Source: Solwaraspora sp. WMMA2065
Lineage (GTDB): Bacteria > Actinomycetota > Actinomycetes > Mycobacteriales > Micromonosporaceae
Direction: 5' to 3'
DNA: 64,000 bases
NCBI RefSeq assembly: GCF_030345075.1
Contig: NZ_CP128361.1
Location: 2,666,001 to 2,730,000, forward strand
Shown here: positions 60,595-64,000 of the stretch, in pieces
Layout of the letters: each line of letters opens with the position of its first letter
Position numbering within the stretch: the first letter of the stretch is position 1
Program-made: the position numbers and the translations under genes
Notes under the pieces: model-generated
Told to the model about the DNA's origin: nothing
Databases searched by the model: none
What the model saw: the letters and a program-made list of their open reading frames with translations, nothing else

Positions 60595-61506
60595 ATGGCT
60601 GACCCGGCCATCCGTACCGAGCAGTTGATCAAGACGTACGGCCGCAACCGCGGCCTCACCGGCCTTGACCTTCAGGTCGAGACCGCCGAGGTGTACGGGT
60701 TCCTCGGCCCCAACGGGGCCGGCAAGTCCACCACCATCCGGCTGCTGCTGGATCTGATCCGGCCGACCAGCGGCACCGTCCGGGTGCTGGGGCTCGACCC
60801 GCGCGCCGACGGCATTCCGCTCCGCCGACGGATCGGTTACCTGGCCGGCGACTTCATCGTGGACGGCCGGCAGACCGGCCACGAACTCCTCACCTACCTG
60901 GGCAACCTACGCGGCGGTGTGCCGAAGGCGCGGATCACCGAGCTGGCCGACCGGCTCGACCTCGACCTCGGCCGGCGGATCAAAGGGCTGTCCAAGGGCA
61001 ACCGGCAGAAGGTCGGGGTCGTGCAGGCCTTCATGCACTCCCCCGAGCTGCTCATCCTCGACGAACCGACCAGCGGCCTGGACCCCTTCCTGCAGCAGGA
61101 GTTCGTCGCGATGGTCCGCGAGGCGAAGGCCGCCGGGCAGACCGTCTTCATGTCCTCGCACGTGATGAGCGAGGTGCAGCAGACCGCCGACCGGGTCGGC
61201 ATCATCCGCGACGGCCGGTTGGTCACCGTCGAACGGGTAGAGGAGCTGCGGGAACGGGCGGTACGCCGGATCGAGATCGTCTTCGACGCTGCGGTGCCGG
61301 CCGACGAGTTCACGACCGTTCCCGGGCTCAGCGACGTCACCGTGAACGGCGCCCGGCTCAGTTGCCGGCTCGACGGGCGGGCCGATCCGCTGATCAAGGC
61401 GGCGAGCCGGCACACCGTCGTCAGCTTCCTGGCCGAGGAGCCCGACCTGGAGGACCTCTTCTTCACCTACTACGAGCGGACGGAGACCGACGGTGTTGCT
61501 GCGTAA
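60595..61506 (+). CDS. ABC-2 exporter ATP-binding protein
   Basis: A 303-residue DrrA/CcmA-type ATPase with Walker A GPNGAGKST (about 38-46), signature LSKGNRQK (about 137), Walker B LLILDEPTSGLD (about 155) and H-loop SSHVM. The C-terminal about 90 residues form the EEPDLEDLFF domain that contacts the permease. It energises export with the permease encoded next (14-bp overlap). The ATG at 60595 is preceded by GAGGCGAGG. The substrate is unknown; the family includes drug and lipid exporters. Confidence 0.94.
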   Translation: MADPAIRTEQLIKTYGRNRGLTGLDLQVETAEVYGFLGPNGAGKSTTIRLLLDLIRPTSGTVRVLGLDPRADGIPLRRRIGYLAGDFIVDGRQTGHELLTYLGNLRGGVPKARITELADRLDLDLGRRIKGLSKGNRQKVGVVQAFMHSPELLILDEPTSGLDPFLQQEFVAMVREAKAAGQTVFMSSHVMSEVQQTADRVGIIRDGRLVTVERVEELRERAVRRIEIVFDAAVPADEFTTVPGLSDVTVNGARLSCRLDGRADPLIKAASRHTVVSFLAEEPDLEDLFFTYYERTETDGVAA

Positions 61507-62290
61507 CCCGTTCACCAAGGCGCTGCGCGACAACCGCCGGTCCATGCTGGGCTGGGCGGTGTCGATCGCAGCGGTCGGCACCATGTACGCCGCGTTCTGG
61601 CCGACCATGCAGACACCGGAGATGGCGGATGCGCTGGCCGCGTATCCGGAAGGGATGCTGGAGGCACTCAACTTCGACGACGTCACCAGCCCTGCCGGCT
61701 ATCTCGGCAGCGCCGTCTACGGGCTGCTCATCCCCCTGCTCGTTGCGGTGTTCGGGATCGCCGCCGGGGCCCGGACGATCGCCGGTGACGAGGAGGCCGG
61801 CTCGCTGGACCTGCTGCTCGCCCACCCGGTCAGCCGGGCGCGGGCCGCGCTGCAGCGGTTCGCCGCGCTGGTGGTCGGACTGGTCCTCACCGGGGCGCTG
61901 CTGTGGCTGGCTCTGGTGGCGATCCGTGGTCCGGCCGAGTTCACCGCCGTCGGGGTCGGTGCGCTGGCCGCGATGACCCTGCATCTGGTGCTGTTCGGCA
62001 CCGCGTTCGCCGCCCTGGCGTACGGCGTGGGGGCCGCTACCGGCAGCCGGGCGACGGCGCTCGGCGTCGGCGCGGCGGTCGCCGTGCTCGGCTACCTCGC
62101 CAACGCCGTCCTGCCCCAGGTCGAGGCGCTGGCGTGGGCCCGCGACATTTCTCCGTTCCACTGGTACCTCGCCGGCGACCCGCTGGTGAACGGGGTGCAG
62201 GTCGGCGGCGTACTGCTGCTCGCCGGCTTCGCTGTGGTCTGCGTCGCCGCCGGCACCTGGCGCTTCACCCGCCGCGACATCGCCGTGTGA
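61493..62290 (+). CDS. ABC-2 type permease
   Basis: A 265-residue permease of the ABC-2 type with six hydrophobic segments; the first follows a short basic N-terminus (LLRNPFTKALRDNRRSMLGW). The cytoplasmic DEEAGSLDLLLAHPVSR segment near residue 100 is the coupling helix. GTG 61493 overlaps the ATPase gene by 14 bp, so it is translationally coupled. It forms the membrane part of the exporter with 60595-61506. Confidence 0.93.
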   Translation: MLLRNPFTKALRDNRRSMLGWAVSIAAVGTMYAAFWPTMQTPEMADALAAYPEGMLEALNFDDVTSPAGYLGSAVYGLLIPLLVAVFGIAAGARTIAGDEEAGSLDLLLAHPVSRARAALQRFAALVVGLVLTGALLWLALVAIRGPAEFTAVGVGALAAMTLHLVLFGTAFAALAYGVGAATGSRATALGVGAAVAVLGYLANAVLPQVEALAWARDISPFHWYLAGDPLVNGVQVGGVLLLAGFAVVCVAAGTWRFTRRDIAV

Positions 62291-62373
62291 GGGATCGCCG
62301 CGCGGCCGGGCGGGTGGGTGCGGCGCCTGCCGTGCCCACCGGCCGGACCGGCCCGGCTGCCACACTGGCAGGC

Positions 62374-62778
62374 ATGGACTCCGACGTGATCTCCATCCGG
62401 ACCGGCTCCCGGCCCGTGGTGCGCGACATCACCGCCGAGGCGGGGCGGTTCGTGGCCGGACGCGGCGACGGGCTGCTGCACGTGTTCGTACCGCACGCCA
62501 CCGCCGGCATCGCGATCATCGAGACCGGTGCCGGCTCCGACGACGATCTGCTCACCGCTCTGGACCAGCTGCTGCCCACCGACGACCGTTGGCAGCACCG
62601 GCACGGCTCGCCCGGGCACGGCCGGGACCATGTGCTACCGGCGTTCGTCGCCCCGTACGCGACGTTGCCGGTGCTCGACGGCCGGCTCGCGCTCGGCACC
62701 TGGCAGTCGGTCTGCCTGGTCGACCCGAACGGGGACAACGCCGACCGCAAGGTCAGGTTCTCCTTCCTCGCCGGCTGA
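62374..62778 (+). CDS. YjbQ/UPF0047-family protein
   Basis: A 134-residue YjbQ family protein. Hallmarks are the conserved FVPHATAGIAIIETGAGSDD (about 39-58), HGSPGHGRDHVLP (about 77-89) and LGTWQSVCLVD (about 108). YjbQ proteins show secondary thiamine-phosphate synthase activity in vitro; the physiological substrate is unknown. ATG 62374 is near the canonical length of the family. It is transcribed in the same direction as the ABC exporter, 83 bp after it. Confidence 0.92.
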   Translation: MDSDVISIRTGSRPVVRDITAEAGRFVAGRGDGLLHVFVPHATAGIAIIETGAGSDDDLLTALDQLLPTDDRWQHRHGSPGHGRDHVLPAFVAPYATLPVLDGRLALGTWQSVCLVDPNGDNADRKVRFSFLAG

Positions 62779-62790
62779 CCCGCGCCGCCC

Positions 62791-62830
62791 GGAGCCGGTC
62801 GGAGCCGGTCGGAGCCGGTCGGAGCCGGTC
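62791..62830. repeat. 10-bp tandem repeat, four copies
   Basis: Four exact copies of GGAGCCGGTC lie between the YjbQ stop and the aceE leader. A slippage-prone tract; it could alter spacing of aceE expression signals. Confidence 0.9.
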
Positions 62831-62954
62831 GGAAGTTACCGTCTGGTACCTGTGTCCCAGATCGCCTCTATGGCGGCCGCGCGTGACGCAACCGGCCTCC
62901 AGGGGGCAGGATGGTCAGTAGAGACCTATCCCACACACAACTGAGGGAACGCCT

Positions 62955-64000
62955 GTGGCCACGGAACGCAAGCGCCCGGTGATCAGCGACGGCCTGCCGA
63001 GCCAGCTTCCGGACATCGACCCTGAAGAAACCAGCGAATGGGTCGAGTCACTCGACGGAGTGATCGACGAACGCGGCGCCAAACGCGCCCGCTACGTCAT
63101 GCTGCGCCTGCTCGAACGGGCTCGGGAGCGTCAGGTCGGGGTGCCGCCACTGACCACCACCGACTACATCAACACGATTCCGCCGGAACGCGAACCCTGG
63201 TTCCCCGGCGACGAGATGATCGAGCGGCGGATTCGCGCGTACATCCGGTGGAACGCCGCCGTGCTGGTGCACCGCGCGCAGCGGCCGGAGATCGGCGTCG
63301 GCGGCCACATCTCCACGTACGCCAGCGCGGCGTCCCTCTACGAAGTGGGTATGAACCACTTCTTCCGTGGCAAGCAGCATCCCGGCGGCGGGGACCACAT
63401 CTTCTTCCAGGGGCACGCCTCCCCGGGCATGTACGCCCGCGCCTTCGTCGAGGGCCGGCTGTCGGAGCAGCGCCTCGACGGCTTCCGGCAGGAGCTGTCG
63501 CACGCCGGGCTCGGCGGCGGGTTGCCGTCGTACCCGCACCCGCGGCTGATGCCGGACTTCTGGGAGTTTCCCACCGTCTCGATGGGCCTCGGCGCGATCA
63601 ACGCGATCTACCAGGCGCGGTTCAACCGGTACCTGCAGCACCGGGGCATCAAGGACACCTCTGATCAGCACGTGTGGGCGTTCCTCGGCGACGGTGAGAT
63701 GGACGAGCCGGAGTCGCTCGGCGCGATCGGGGTGGCCGCCCGCGAGGAGCTGGACAACCTCACCTTCGTCATCAACTGCAACCTGCAGCGGCTGGACGGC
63801 CCGGTACGCGGCAACGGCAAGGTCATGCAGGAGCTGGAGGCGTTCTTCCGGGGCGCCGGCTGGAACGTGATCAAAGTCGTCTGGGGTCGGGAGTGGGACC
63901 CGCTGCTCGCCGCGGACACCGACGGCGCGCTGGTCAACCTGATGAACACCACGCCGGACGGCGACTACCAGACCTACAAGGCCGAGTCCGGCGCGTACGT
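62955..64000 (+). CDS. aceE: Pyruvate dehydrogenase E1 component, homodimeric AceE (3' end off window)
   Basis: The first 348 residues of AceE, the homodimeric pyruvate dehydrogenase E1. Recognisable blocks are [20 protein letters not shown] (about 23-42), [53 protein letters not shown] (substrate and TPP pocket), [18 protein letters not shown] and [19 protein letters not shown] (TPP/Mg site). It catalyses the TPP-dependent decarboxylation of pyruvate for the pyruvate dehydrogenase complex. GTG 62955 has GAGGGAA at 6 bases. The gene continues past the end of the window. Confidence 0.96.
   Translation, partial: MATERKRPVISDGLPSQLPDIDPEETSEWVESLDGVIDERGAKRARYVMLRLLERARERQVGVPPLTTTDYINTIPPEREPWFPGDEMIERRIRAYIRWNAAVLVHRAQRPEIGVGGHISTYASAASLYEVGMNHFFRGKQHPGGGDHIFFQGHASPGMYARAFVEGRLSEQRLDGFRQELSHAGLGGGLPSYPHPRLMPDFWEFPTVSMGLGAINAIYQARFNRYLQHRGIKDTSDQHVWAFLGDGEMDEPESLGAIGVAAREELDNLTFVINCNLQRLDGPVRGNGKVMQELEAFFRGAGWNVIKVVWGREWDPLLAADTDGALVNLMNTTPDGDYQTYKAESGAY

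Overview
The window is a high-GC actinomycete chromosome segment, most likely from a member of the Micromonosporaceae. This rests on the very high GC content, GTG and ATGA start/stop couplings, and typical actinomycete families (RNase H/acid phosphatase fusion, DUF3040, DUF3052, acVLRF1, homodimeric AceE, AhpE). Genus-level placement is inference.

Layout. 1-16.5 kb is ordinary chromosome: an RNase H/phosphatase, zinc-ribbon and Nif3 operon; a flavoprotein next to an XRE/TPR regulator; a prim-pol-like protein; a SWIM-finger protein coupled to a SNF2 helicase; a heterodimeric ABC exporter; acVLRF1; and a UbiA prenyltransferase. 16.5-38.1 kb is one long leftward operon encoding a contractile injection system of the eCIS (Afp/PVC-like) type. 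In order of transcription it has a regulator-ATPase fusion, a DUF4157 cargo candidate, a Pvc16-like terminator, two sheaths, a tube protein, a T4-type baseplate hub chaperone, DUF6760, a second tube protein, a disordered protein, a LysM hub protein, a spike split into two genes, PAAR, gp25, two baseplate J proteins, a tail protein I, a fibre-like protein with 80-residue repeats, and a small coiled-coil protein. No capsid, portal, terminase or lysis gene is present, so this is not a prophage.

38.7-41.4 kb holds two regulators sharing a UTRA effector domain but carrying different DNA-binding heads (XRE and GntR), with a DMT transporter between them. 41.6-56.5 kb is an actinomycete integrative and conjugative element (AICE, pSAM2-like) inserted in the 3' half of a tRNA-Val(TAC) gene and bounded by identical 43-bp att cores. 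It encodes tyrosine integrase, excisionase, a DnaB-N/DUF3987 replication protein, a TraB-type FtsK translocase, spread-type proteins, a GntR-kinase fusion, a second kinase, and an accessory region with an XRE/TPR regulator homologous to the chromosomal one at 3.3-4.5 kb. Repeat blocks near tra, after rep and at both ends are candidate clt, origin/terminator and integrase-arm sites. A decayed second att-like sequence lies inside the left end.

56.6-64 kb returns to core chromosome: tRNA-Val, AhpE peroxiredoxin, DUF3052, a fused alpha/beta 2-oxoacid dehydrogenase E1, an ABC-2 exporter pair, YjbQ and the start of aceE. The most unusual items are the SARP/BTAD-AAA+ fusion heading the eCIS operon, the DUF4157 protein with an amidoligase-like C-terminal half, the XRE-UTRA/GntR-UTRA pair and the CTAG-rich repeat cluster downstream of traB.
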